Shown: positions 1-8,163 of the stretch, in pieces
How positions within the stretch are numbered: position 1 is the first letter of the stretch
Layout of the letters: each line of letters starts with the position of its first letter
Assembly: GCF_014196915.1 (NCBI RefSeq)
Contig: NZ_JACIEP010000001.1
Location: 186,001 to 250,000, forward strand
Reading direction: 5' to 3'
Source: Dysgonomonas hofstadii
Lineage (GTDB): Bacteria; Bacteroidota; Bacteroidia; Bacteroidales; Dysgonomonadaceae
Length of the DNA stretch: 64,000 nucleotides
Notes under the pieces: model-generated
Databases searched by the model: none
The model's input: only the letters and a program-made list of their open reading frames with translations
What the model was told of the DNA's origin: nothing
Position numbers and translations under genes: made by a program

Positions 1-729
1 GTATATATCTCAAGTCTGGAATTTGAAAATATCGAATTTTTCCAGACTATCGATGCCGGATACTTCTTTAACAGTGGTAATGCATGGAATATGGAGCAGG
101 TCATATTCTTTAATTGTACATTCAAACATTTCAAACGTGGATTCTGGCGTCATCAGGGAAGTGATAAGCTGAAACGTATCGGACGTCTCGAAATGGAAAA
201 TTGTATGCTCGACGAGTGTGGTGGCCACACAGGACCTTATGGTACATTCTCTATTAATTCAGGTGGTGCGGATAATATCGAAAATGCAATATTCACAAAT
301 TGTACATTTATGAGAGACCACTATCAGACTGACGATGTGACCCGTAATATGCGGCATCTGTTCGATTACGGTTCCTCGGCTTATCCTATCAATCTGGAAT
401 ACAGGAATATTACGATTTACGATTATGCATATAATCAGCGGCTGATCAATATTGCAGCAGCAGAGAATTCTACTCTTGTATTTGAAAAAGTATTGGTTGC
501 AGCTGCCTGTGGAAACATATATTCCTTAGCAGCAAAAACAACGACCAGCTTTGCTGACAATTATGTCACCGCCGATTATCTGGTAGGCCCCGCTTCTATA
601 AATGCGACAGAGTTGGGCATAAGTGCCAATAACTTGTTTGTTAATCCTACAGCTGGCGATCTTACAATAAAAGATGCTAATTCGCCTATCGTGACCAACC
701 GCGTAGGTGACACGCGCTGGTTACCATAA
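1..729 (+). CDS. Beta-helix surface lipoprotein, 3' part (DUF4957/DUF5123-like)
   Basis: The reading frame is open from the first base of the window, so this is the C-terminal 242 residues of a longer protein; the first internal ATG at 91 is not the true start. Repeated short strands with regularly spaced hydrophobic and Asn/Cys positions (FNCTF, MENCM, FTNCTF) suggest a right-handed parallel beta-helix. The tail, with NPTAGDLTIKD and then VGDTRW, resembles the C-terminus of DUF4957/DUF5123 lipoproteins often encoded in pectin PULs, where they are thought to bind or process pectic glycans. That assignment is from family memory. A pectin operon follows immediately, which fits. A strong hairpin after the stop ends this transcription unit. 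Confidence 0.6.
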   Translation, partial: VYISSLEFENIEFFQTIDAGYFFNSGNAWNMEQVIFFNCTFKHFKRGFWRHQGSDKLKRIGRLEMENCMLDECGGHTGPYGTFSINSGGADNIENAIFTNCTFMRDHYQTDDVTRNMRHLFDYGSSAYPINLEYRNITIYDYAYNQRLINIAAAENSTLVFEKVLVAAACGNIYSLAAKTTTSFADNYVTADYLVGPASINATELGISANNLFVNPTAGDLTIKDANSPIVTNRVGDTRWLP

Positions 730-774
730 AAAGCGAGCATAGTTTTTTAGAGTACATTTTATAATTTAGTTTTG

Positions 775-806
775 AGGCCGGTTCTTATGATCATAAGAAC
801 CGGCCT
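775..806 (+). terminator. Perfect 32-bp palindrome terminator
   Basis: A perfect inverted repeat, with arms running from AGGCCGGTTC to GAACCGGCCT, starts 46 bases after the stop of the beta-helix gene and is followed by TGTATTT. It separates that gene from the pectin operon. It is probably a terminator; the T tract is modest. Confidence 0.75.
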
Positions 807-884
807 TGTATTTAGAACCGGCTAATTCCAATTTATCCCCTAATAAATACCAAAATACCACTGTTCGGATATCTGATTTTATGA

Positions 885-892
885 TTACTTTG
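885..892 (+). promoter_or_regulatory. Candidate -7 box for the pectin operon
   Basis: TTACTTTG lies 29 bases before the CE8 start and differs from the Bacteroidota -7 consensus TAnnTTTG at one position. No GCAAR direct repeats or 38-bp HTCS-2 type element are present upstream, so this operon appears to respond to a different regulator. Confidence 0.35.
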
Positions 893-920
893 TAGTAAAT
901 CACGCTATAATACCAATGCC

Positions 921-1886
921 ATGTTTTTAAAAACTTTTTACCTTTCCTTTTTCTTTATTTTAATTTCTTTGTCCATATCCGGACAGGATTCTCCGGAATA
1001 CGATATCGTGGTTGACCGCAATGGCAGAGGTCACTTCCGTAATATACAACAGGCTATCGATTCGGTTCGGGCTTTTAATCCGGAAAAGACAGTCACTGTT
1101 TTTATCCACGCAGGAGTGTATAAGGAAAAACTGGTCTTGCCGACTCACGTCTGTAATCTGAAGTTGATAGGGGAAAATATGGAAAAGACTATTATAACTT
1201 TCGACGATCATGCCAACATAAACAAGATGGGTACTTTCCGTACCTATACTTTCCTTTTGCAGGGAAATGATATAACGGTAGAGAATCTGACAATAGAGAA
1301 CTCTTCGCTCCAGTTGGGACAAGCTGTAGCCCTGCATATCGAAGGTGACAGAATCGTGTTTCGTAAATGCCGCATGCTCGGGCATCAGGATACAGTGTTT
1401 ACCGGAAGAGAAGCATCCCGCATGTATTTCGAGGATTGTTATATTGAGGGGACGACCGATTTTATCTTCGGCCCATCAACTTGTTGGTTCGAAAGATGTG
1501 AAATCCATTGTAAAAGGAATTCATATATTACGGCAGCGAGTACACCTGAATACATCGAGTTCGGCTATATTTTCAATAATTGCAAAGTGACATTTGCCGA
1601 TGGAATTAATAAAATGTATCTTGGACGTCCATGGAGAGCTTATGCGATGGTTCTGTTTATGAATACAGAGTTACCGGAAGGCATCAGACCTGAAGGCTGG
1701 CACAACTGGGGACGTGAAGAAAATGAAAAAACAGCCCGTTATATGGAGTATAACAATAGGGGAGGAGGTGCTGAAGCCGGTAAGCGCGTGAAATGGGCAA
1801 AGATGCTGACAGTAAAAGATGCCGGAAAATACACGCTGGAAAATGTGATGAAAGGAAGTGATAACTGGAATCCGCTAAATAAATAA
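921..1886 (+). CDS. Pectinesterase, CE8 family
   Basis: This enzyme removes methyl esters from homogalacturonan, making it accessible to polygalacturonase and pectate lyase. Residues 1-21 form a Sec signal peptide ending SISGQ. The CE8 signature residues are visible: GQAVAL (Q134), GHQDTVF (catalytic D157), TTDFIFG (catalytic D180) and YLGRPWR (R236, W238). At 321 residues it is a single-domain enzyme of normal length, probably periplasmic or surface-exposed. It is the first gene of a tight operon with GH28, GH105 and PL1; the next gene starts 19 bases after its stop. The family is confident; subsite specificity cannot be read. Confidence 0.93.
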   Translation: MFLKTFYLSFFFILISLSISGQDSPEYDIVVDRNGRGHFRNIQQAIDSVRAFNPEKTVTVFIHAGVYKEKLVLPTHVCNLKLIGENMEKTIITFDDHANINKMGTFRTYTFLLQGNDITVENLTIENSSLQLGQAVALHIEGDRIVFRKCRMLGHQDTVFTGREASRMYFEDCYIEGTTDFIFGPSTCWFERCEIHCKRNSYITAASTPEYIEFGYIFNNCKVTFADGINKMYLGRPWRAYAMVLFMNTELPEGIRPEGWHNWGREENEKTARYMEYNNRGGGAEAGKRVKWAKMLTVKDAGKYTLENVMKGSDNWNPLNK

Positions 1887-1905
1887 AACAGAGATAAAAA
1901 CGACT

Positions 1906-3456
1906 ATGAAACGACTATTCGCTTTGTTAATACTATTGGTTTCTTTCCTTTTTGTGCAGGGAAAAGTATATAATATGCAATCGTTAGGTGCAGATGTTAC
2001 AGGAAAGAAGCCTTGTACCGATTTAATAAACAATACAATAAAACAGGCAGCGAAAGAGGGTGGAGGTGTCATCTATTTTCCGGCAGGGCAGTATCTTACC
2101 GCTGCCATACACATGAAAAGCAATATTACAATCGAAATAGAATCAGGTGCTGTACTTAGATTCTCTACGAATTTCGAGGATTACCTGCCTTTTGTCCGGA
2201 TGCGTTGGGAAGGGGTGTTTATGAACAGCCTTTCGCCTCTGTTTTATGCTGTGAATGCCGAAAATATAGCGATCAAAGGACGGGGTGTTATAGATGGGCA
2301 GGGGCATGCATGGTGGGCAGAATCGAGACGTGTCATCGATGAAATAAGAGAGAATGGGAAGACATTGAGTACGAATAAACTCCAGCAGATGTGGCTCGAT
2401 ACAAACAAAGATATAAAGGTTTCGCCGTATTATGAAAAAACGCTGGAACGGAAGTTCTTCCGTCCGCCATTTGTCCAGTTTCTTGAGTGTAAGAATATTC
2501 TCATCGAAGGCATTACAATCATCAATTCCCCTTTCTGGACTATTAATCCCGAAGGTTGTGACGATCTGGTGATTCATGGAGTGACAATCAATAATCCGTC
2601 GGGTAATCCTAAAGGACATAATACCGATGGAATCAATCCATCTTCGTGTAGGAATGTACGGATTTCCGATTGCTTTATCAGTGTGGGTGACGATTGCATA
2701 ACGATTAAGTCGGGACGTGACGAAGATGGGCGTAACTATGGGCGTCCTTGTGAAAATCTGGTGATAACCAATTGTATAATGTTGGCGGGACATGGCGGTG
2801 TTGTTATTGGCAGCGAAATGTCGGGCAGTGTGAAGAAAGTAGCTATATCCAATTGTGTTTTCAATGGGACTGATGCCGGGATACGCCTTAAAGCTTCGCG
2901 GGGGCGTGGAGGAATTGTGGAGGAAATAAGGGTCGACAATATAATAATGAATGACATACAGCGTGATGCTTTTATCTTCGATTTATTCTACGATAAGGGG
3001 ACTGAAACAGAGCCGGTAAGTGAACGTACGCCAATATTCCGGAATATACATATCAGTAATGTAACGGGGAGCAATATAAAGAAAATAGGTTACATCACAG
3101 GTATTGAGGAGATGCCTGTGGATGAGATTTCATTCTCAAACATAAATATGTCGGCCATAGAAGGGTTTACGGCGAAAACAGCGTCGAATATCCGTTTCCA
3201 TAATGTAGATTTTTCATCGGAAAAAGGTAGTCCTTTCACCTTTAAAAACGGAGAAAATATCGTTCTGGATAATGTTCGTTCGAAATCACCTTTACCCGGT
3301 CAGCCGGTTGTAGAGCTTGAGAATGTGGAAAATGTACTTATCAATAACTGTTTCCAGATCACAAATGCAGATATTTTCTATACGGTGAAAAGCAGTAATG
3401 TCATATGGGGTAATAATTTTATGCAGAATGTAAAAACAGTAAAAGTTGATAAATAA
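1906..3456 (+). CDS. Polygalacturonase-type glycoside hydrolase, GH28
   Basis: This is a right-handed beta-helix hydrolase of pectic galacturonans. An 18-20 residue signal peptide (MKRLFALLILLVSFLFVQG) is followed by one GH28 domain. Diagnostic motifs are NTDG at 239-242 (D241), GDD at 261-263 (D262 and D263), GHGG at 295-298 and RLK at 327-329. These correspond to the catalytic Asp triad, the catalytic-site His and the substrate-binding Arg/Lys of the family. At 516 residues it is longer than minimal fungal enzymes and typical of Bacteroidota homologues. The next gene starts 1 base after its stop, so they are co-transcribed. Action on homogalacturonan versus rhamnogalacturonan cannot be decided here. 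Confidence 0.93.
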   Translation: MKRLFALLILLVSFLFVQGKVYNMQSLGADVTGKKPCTDLINNTIKQAAKEGGGVIYFPAGQYLTAAIHMKSNITIEIESGAVLRFSTNFEDYLPFVRMRWEGVFMNSLSPLFYAVNAENIAIKGRGVIDGQGHAWWAESRRVIDEIRENGKTLSTNKLQQMWLDTNKDIKVSPYYEKTLERKFFRPPFVQFLECKNILIEGITIINSPFWTINPEGCDDLVIHGVTINNPSGNPKGHNTDGINPSSCRNVRISDCFISVGDDCITIKSGRDEDGRNYGRPCENLVITNCIMLAGHGGVVIGSEMSGSVKKVAISNCVFNGTDAGIRLKASRGRGGIVEEIRVDNIIMNDIQRDAFIFDLFYDKGTETEPVSERTPIFRNIHISNVTGSNIKKIGYITGIEEMPVDEISFSNINMSAIEGFTAKTASNIRFHNVDFSSEKGSPFTFKNGENIVLDNVRSKSPLPGQPVVELENVENVLINNCFQITNADIFYTVKSSNVIWGNNFMQNVKTVKVDK

Positions 3457-3457
3457 G

Positions 3458-4630
3458 ATGAGAAAGGCGATTTTGTATATATTTTCGGTTGCAGCCTTGT
3501 TATTCTTTTCTGTTTCGGTCTATAGCCAGAAGAATTATATAAAAATGGCGGATTCGGAAATGAAACGCAATCCTGAGGCCTGGATGATAGATTTTTCTAA
3601 AACACCAAAATGGAATTACTGTCATGGACTGGAAATGATGTCGATCCTTCAGGTCTGGGAAAAAACAGGCGATAATAAATATTATGACTATGTATACGAA
3701 TATGTAGATAAAATGATTGATAATGAAGGTGATATACAATCATATTCGGCTGAGGAATATAATATTGACCGCATAAATACAGGGAAAATATTATTCCCTA
3801 TTTATAACAAAGCCGGGGAAGAGCGTTTTGCAAAGGCCATCCGTCTCCTTCGTGGTCAGATGATTAAGCATCCACGGACTTCGAACGGTAGTTTTTGGCA
3901 TAAGCGAGTATATCCGCATCAGGTATGGCTCGACGGGCTCTATATGGCCTGTCCTTTTCTTGCCGGGTATGCTGTGCAATTTGACGAACCGGGCTTATTC
4001 GATGATATTGCATTGCAGATAACAGATGTCCACAAACATATGTATGACTCCCAAACAGGATTATACTATCATGGATGGGACGAAAGCCGTGAGCAAAAGT
4101 GGGCTGATCCGGAAACCGGATTGTCCCCTAACTTCTGGTCGAGAAGTATCGGCTGGTATATGATGGCTATGGCAGATGCTCTCGATTTTATTCCTGAGAA
4201 TCATCCTCAACGCGGGGAAATAATAACAATATTCCGGAACTTATCCGAATCATTGGAAAAATTCCGGAATAAGGAAACCGGAATGTGGTACCAGGTAACT
4301 GATCAGGTAGGAATAGAAGGCAACTATCTTGAGTCTACAGGTTCTATTATGTTTATATACTCATGGATTAAAGGAGCTCAAAAAGGTTATCTGGATAAAA
4401 GCTACCTAAAAAAGGGAAAGGATGCTTATAAGCAATACGTCAAAGCTTTTGTCAAAAAAGAAGATGATGGTTTTCTGTCTGTAACCAATTGCTGTGCTGT
4501 AGCCGGCTTAGGAGGCAATAAGAATTACAGGGATGGAAGTTTTGAATACTATATATCTGAGCCTGTCAGAAATAATGACCCCAAGGCAGTGAGTCCGTTC
4601 ATTATGACAAGTATTTTATTAGACCAATAA
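3458..4630 (+). CDS. Unsaturated rhamnogalacturonyl hydrolase, GH105
   Basis: GH105 enzymes hydrolyse the delta-4,5-unsaturated uronic acid left at the non-reducing end of oligosaccharides by pectin or rhamnogalacturonan lyases. ATG at 3458 is preferred over an upstream in-frame TTG at 3446, because the TTG start would overlap the GH28 stop and push four residues ahead of a clean signal peptide (MRKAILYIFSVAALLFF, ending VYSQ). The (alpha/alpha)6-barrel motifs are present: YNIDRINTGK, HQVWLDGLYMA with the likely catalytic D159, and SPNFWSRSIGWYMMAM. The product is 390 residues, a normal length. It sits between GH28 and PL1, and the lyase would supply its substrate. Confidence 0.9.
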   Translation: MRKAILYIFSVAALLFFSVSVYSQKNYIKMADSEMKRNPEAWMIDFSKTPKWNYCHGLEMMSILQVWEKTGDNKYYDYVYEYVDKMIDNEGDIQSYSAEEYNIDRINTGKILFPIYNKAGEERFAKAIRLLRGQMIKHPRTSNGSFWHKRVYPHQVWLDGLYMACPFLAGYAVQFDEPGLFDDIALQITDVHKHMYDSQTGLYYHGWDESREQKWADPETGLSPNFWSRSIGWYMMAMADALDFIPENHPQRGEIITIFRNLSESLEKFRNKETGMWYQVTDQVGIEGNYLESTGSIMFIYSWIKGAQKGYLDKSYLKKGKDAYKQYVKAFVKKEDDGFLSVTNCCAVAGLGGNKNYRDGSFEYYISEPVRNNDPKAVSPFIMTSILLDQ

Positions 4631-4636
4631 AAAGCG

Positions 4637-6109
4637 ATGAAAAGGATAATTTTGTTATTGATTTTCTCATGCGTTCTGTTAACGGTAGAAAGCCAGATAC
4701 AGGTGCCTGCGTTTCCCGGGGCAGGAGGTGGAGGAATGTACACCAGCGGTGGACGGGGCGGTACAGTCTATTATGTAAATACCTTAGAGGATAATACTGA
4801 GGGTAACCGACAAACAAAAGAGGGCTCCTTACGATGGTGTCTTATACAGAAAGAGAAAAGAACTATATTGTTTAAGGTCAGCGGGACTATCAGGCTTAAT
4901 AAATCTTTACGAATAGTGAACGGAGATCTTACTATAGCCGGACAATCGGCCCTTGGCGACGGTATCTGTATTGCAGACTATCCGGTAACTATATCTGCCG
5001 ACAATGTGGTAATTCGGTATATACGCTTCCGTATGGGAGATGAAAAGGTTACACCAGAGGAGGCTGATGGGGCAGACGCTTTTAATGGACGTAAGAACAA
5101 TGGCGTTATTATAGATCATTGTTCAATAAGCTGGAGTACAGATGAATGTTCGTCTTTTTATGATAACAGAAACTTTACCATGCAATGGTGTATAATCTCG
5201 GAGAGCCTGCGTCTGTCGGGCCATTCTAAAGGACCCCATGGATATGGAGCTATTTGGGGTGGTGTGAATGCTACATTCCACCATAATCTGCTGGCGCATC
5301 ACGACAGTCGCACTCCCCGTCTTGGCCCGGGTACAAAACATGCCGGTACAGACACGACAGATATACGCAATAATGTCTTTTACAACTGGAATGGAAATGG
5401 TTGCTATGGAGGGGAGGCTATGCATGTAAATATAATTAATAATTATTATAAGCCTGGTCCGGCAACTGGTGACCGCATTAAAAACCGTATAACGGCAATC
5501 AATACAAATAAGGGAACAAAGGGTTTTGAAAGAATAAAAGATATATGGGGCAAGTACTATATATCGGGGAATATATTACCACATAATGAAGAAATAACCC
5601 GTAATAATTGGCTGGGAGTCAATGTAAGTGATAATAAAAATAGTGCTGAACTTAGATTGAATGAACCACTGAATGTTGGAAAGATTATTACACACGACGC
5701 TCACACAGCCTATAAAAAAGTATTAATGTATGCAGGCTGTTCGAAAGTGCGAGATCTAATAGATAAGCGTATAGTCGATGAAACAATGAATGGTACAGCC
5801 CGGTTCATCGGTCGTAGTAAATATAACGGAGAAGGCGGGCAATGGAAAAGCCTAAATTATCCCCGAAAAGGAATAATAGATTCCCAGTCGGACCTAAATC
5901 CTGATCCGGATAATAAAAACTGGTCGGCATGGCCCGAATTATTGAGTGAAGCATCTTTGCCGGATAGCGACCGTGATGGGATACCAGACGGCTGGCTCGA
6001 TAATAATTATCCGGGGAAAAAAGCCATTGATGTTCATGAACAAGGGTATACCTATCTTGAGGTTTACCTCAATAGCCTGGTTGAGGAAATAACTACAGGA
6101 CAAAAATAA
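4637..6109 (+). CDS. Pectate lyase, PL1 family
   Basis: This enzyme cleaves de-esterified homogalacturonan by beta-elimination, giving unsaturated products for the GH105 enzyme. A signal peptide (MKRIILLLIFSCVLLTVESQ) precedes the FPGAGGGGMYTSGGRGG start typical of Bacteroidota PL1. Beta-helix motifs include DHCSISWSTDE near residue 160 (Ca2+ ligand region) and HHDSRTPRLG at 221-230, where R228 matches the catalytic Arg position. The C-terminus has an Asp-rich SDRDGIPDGW segment that probably binds calcium and is common in these lyases. It begins 6 bases after the GH105 stop and is the last gene of the operon. Confidence 0.92.
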   Translation: MKRIILLLIFSCVLLTVESQIQVPAFPGAGGGGMYTSGGRGGTVYYVNTLEDNTEGNRQTKEGSLRWCLIQKEKRTILFKVSGTIRLNKSLRIVNGDLTIAGQSALGDGICIADYPVTISADNVVIRYIRFRMGDEKVTPEEADGADAFNGRKNNGVIIDHCSISWSTDECSSFYDNRNFTMQWCIISESLRLSGHSKGPHGYGAIWGGVNATFHHNLLAHHDSRTPRLGPGTKHAGTDTTDIRNNVFYNWNGNGCYGGEAMHVNIINNYYKPGPATGDRIKNRITAINTNKGTKGFERIKDIWGKYYISGNILPHNEEITRNNWLGVNVSDNKNSAELRLNEPLNVGKIITHDAHTAYKKVLMYAGCSKVRDLIDKRIVDETMNGTARFIGRSKYNGEGGQWKSLNYPRKGIIDSQSDLNPDPDNKNWSAWPELLSEASLPDSDRDGIPDGWLDNNYPGKKAIDVHEQGYTYLEVYLNSLVEEITTGQK

Positions 6110-6162
6110 ATCGTAGAATAAGAAAATCTGAGACTTGCCTCTTTATTATACAAACAAAACAA

Positions 6163-6216
6163 GTAAAACTAAAATTAAATAGAGCAAAATCAATAGTCCC
6201 TTTTTATCTAAGTTTG
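6163..6216 (+). promoter_or_regulatory. HTCS-1 type operator and -7 box for the M60 gene (site A)
   Basis: Half-sites GTAAA (6163-6167) and GCAAA (6184-6188) are direct repeats spaced 21 bp. Exactly 20 bp follow, then TAAGTTTG (6209-6216), a perfect TAnnTTTG -7 box. The expected transcript start is about 25 bases before the ATG. The same layout recurs at 8048, 14589 and 21074. Confidence 0.7.
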
Positions 6217-6248
6217 TTAGCTCAAATATCGAAATAACCCAGCTAAAC

Positions 6249-7835
6249 ATGAAAAAGCGTAAAAGGAGCTATTGTATTAATCTGTTTTTTCAATTAATAA
6301 TTATTGGATCGGTATTTCCATCATTGTATAGTCATGCCAAAGGAGATAAGTTCGATCCTCTAACTATTTTTACAGATCCGTCCTGTTCGGAATTAAAAGC
6401 AGGTATTACGGCCAAAAATATTGCGAAAATATCTGATGTCTTATACAAAGATATTGCTACAAGGTTGAGTACAGGAAGATACGAAGATAAAGAATTCCGG
6501 ATACAATCATACAGGCCTTACCAAACTCCTAAGATTTCTGCTGCCAGAACAAAAACAATGCATACGTGGGGAGTATTGGATAATGTAACAGGAATATACG
6601 TGGAAAACCCTGAAGATGAACTCTGCATCCTGGTAGGAGAAACACACGGACAAGAGGTAAAACTCAGGGTACAGGACTATTCAAAAGGATGGGAAACAAA
6701 TACTGTAACTCTGAAAACGGGAATGAATAAAGTGAAACCGGGCTCAGGACTTTGTTATATTATGATTTTCCAGGACGAATATATTCCTTTGAATCCGGAA
6801 ACTGATGTTGAAAAAAGAGAGATACAGTCTAAAAATGTGAAAATCCATTTTGCCACAGGAAAGGTAAATGGTTATTATGACATTGCGAAGAATAAAGGAG
6901 AAGATTCCGGATGTCTTTTAAGTAAAGCAAAATATCCATACTTTGATGTGAAAGGGAAATATAGTCAACTGGCATGGTATACCGAAGATTTTCAGGAAGC
7001 AGGAACGAATCTATCTAAAACTATTGAAAGACTCGATCAGCTGGTTGGTTTGGAGATAGACTTTTCAGGGCTTTTCAAATATGGAAAATCTTTTAGTACA
7101 AGGATGTTCTTTATGCCTTCAACCAATGGAGGAGGAAACCCTAATGCCACAGTAGAGAGAGTTATTTTCCCCAGGGTATATAAAAATTTCTTCGCCAATC
7201 CCGATAGTGATACATTCATGAAGCGTATATGGGGGCTTGCTCATGAAGTAGGGCATTGTAGCCAATCCAACCCGGGAATGAGATGGGGTGGAATGGGGGA
7301 AGTAGGGAATAATATATTCTCTATGTACGTGAAAACGCAACTTTACGGATATGAGAAAAGCAATATGCTGGCAGAAGGATATTATGAAAAAGCAAAAGCT
7401 CTTATAATAGATAAGAATCTGGCGCATGCAGATATGAGCATTATTACCAGACACTTCGAAAGACTTGTTCCGTTCTGGCAGTTGCATCTCTATACAGCGG
7501 AGGTAAAAGGATATAAAGATCTTTATAGAGACCTGTATGAGCATTATAGAACGACTCTGAATGTAGGTACGACTTTTGAGAACAGTGGTGCTCTGCAACT
7601 GGATTTTGTTCGCAATGTTTGTCATTTGTCGAAAACAAACCTGATAGATTTTTTTAGAAAATGGGGATTTCTTACTCCTGTTAATGTTGTGATAAATGAT
7701 TATGGAAAAAGGACATTGAAGATAACTCAACAAGAAATAGATGCATTGGTGGTTGAAATAGAATCAAAGAATTATGAAAAGCCGGTGAAAGATATTACCA
7801 GTATACGAGATGATAATTTCTTCCAGTTCAGATAA
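6249..7835 (+). CDS. M60-like (enhancin/mucinase-type) zinc metalloprotease, secreted
   Basis: M60-like peptidases cleave heavily O-glycosylated proteins such as mucins. The signal segment covers roughly residues 1-30 (a basic KKRKR start, then a hydrophobic stretch ending YSHAKG). The zinc motif HEVGH is at 332-336 and the downstream Glu of HExxHx(8,28)E is E351 (GGMGEVGN), with the NNIFSMY segment expected of gluzincins of this clan after it. The N-terminal ~200 residues contain a beta-rich region (VLDNVTGIYVENPEDELCILVGE) as in M60-like proteins. Length is 528 residues with no obvious CBM32. It carries its own HTCS-1 type promoter and a strong terminator, so it is a single-gene unit in the regulon. 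Whether the target is animal mucin or a plant glycoprotein is unknown. Confidence 0.85.
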   Translation: MKKRKRSYCINLFFQLIIIGSVFPSLYSHAKGDKFDPLTIFTDPSCSELKAGITAKNIAKISDVLYKDIATRLSTGRYEDKEFRIQSYRPYQTPKISAARTKTMHTWGVLDNVTGIYVENPEDELCILVGETHGQEVKLRVQDYSKGWETNTVTLKTGMNKVKPGSGLCYIMIFQDEYIPLNPETDVEKREIQSKNVKIHFATGKVNGYYDIAKNKGEDSGCLLSKAKYPYFDVKGKYSQLAWYTEDFQEAGTNLSKTIERLDQLVGLEIDFSGLFKYGKSFSTRMFFMPSTNGGGNPNATVERVIFPRVYKNFFANPDSDTFMKRIWGLAHEVGHCSQSNPGMRWGGMGEVGNNIFSMYVKTQLYGYEKSNMLAEGYYEKAKALIIDKNLAHADMSIITRHFERLVPFWQLHLYTAEVKGYKDLYRDLYEHYRTTLNVGTTFENSGALQLDFVRNVCHLSKTNLIDFFRKWGFLTPVNVVINDYGKRTLKITQQEIDALVVEIESKNYEKPVKDITSIRDDNFFQFR

Positions 7836-7901
7836 AATGATTATATAATTAATGAGAAGTAGTAACAGATATTATGGTTTTTAAGGTAAAACACTACTTT
7901 C

Positions 7902-7940
7902 CTGGCAGTTTCAATGTCACTCTTGGAACTGTCAGTTTTT
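7902..7940 (+). terminator. Rho-independent terminator after the M60 gene
   Basis: An 11-bp stem (CTGGCAGTTTC pairing with GGAACTGTCAG, with G-U pairs) is followed directly by TTTTT, 66 bases after the M60 stop. The rest of the 328-base gap before the metzincin gene holds an A+T-rich stretch and the operator at 8048-8101. Confidence 0.85.
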
Positions 7941-8047
7941 AATATGATTCTGTCCTTGAATAAAGATTTTCAAGTAATCATGTAATAAGTCAATCAGTTA
8001 TCACTTGTACATTATTATATTAAACTTTCGAACGAATGTCATTTAGA

Positions 8048-8101
8048 GCAAGATAATAAACAATTTCAGCAAGCTGATTTTTAGAAATCTTACTTTATTT
8101 G
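8048..8101 (+). promoter_or_regulatory. HTCS-1 type operator and -7 box for the metzincin gene (site B)
   Basis: Two identical GCAAG half-sites (8048-8052 and 8069-8073) are spaced 21 bp. Twenty bases follow, then TTTATTTG (8094-8101), one mismatch from TAnnTTTG. The segment between the half-sites, including ACAATTT, nearly matches that of site C at 14589. Confidence 0.72.
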
Positions 8102-8163
8102 TGTGTTAAAAAGTGTCAACCTTGACTATACTATTTTATAATATAAATTAAAGACTTTTATCT

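Noticed and set aside
2143-2793. 216-aa minus-strand ORF inside the polygalacturonase gene
   Set aside because: Shadow of the GH28 frame, with no domain or start context.
3446-3457. Upstream TTG start for the pectin GH105
   Set aside because: It overlaps the GH28 stop and adds four residues ahead of a complete signal peptide; ATG at 3458 is the better start.
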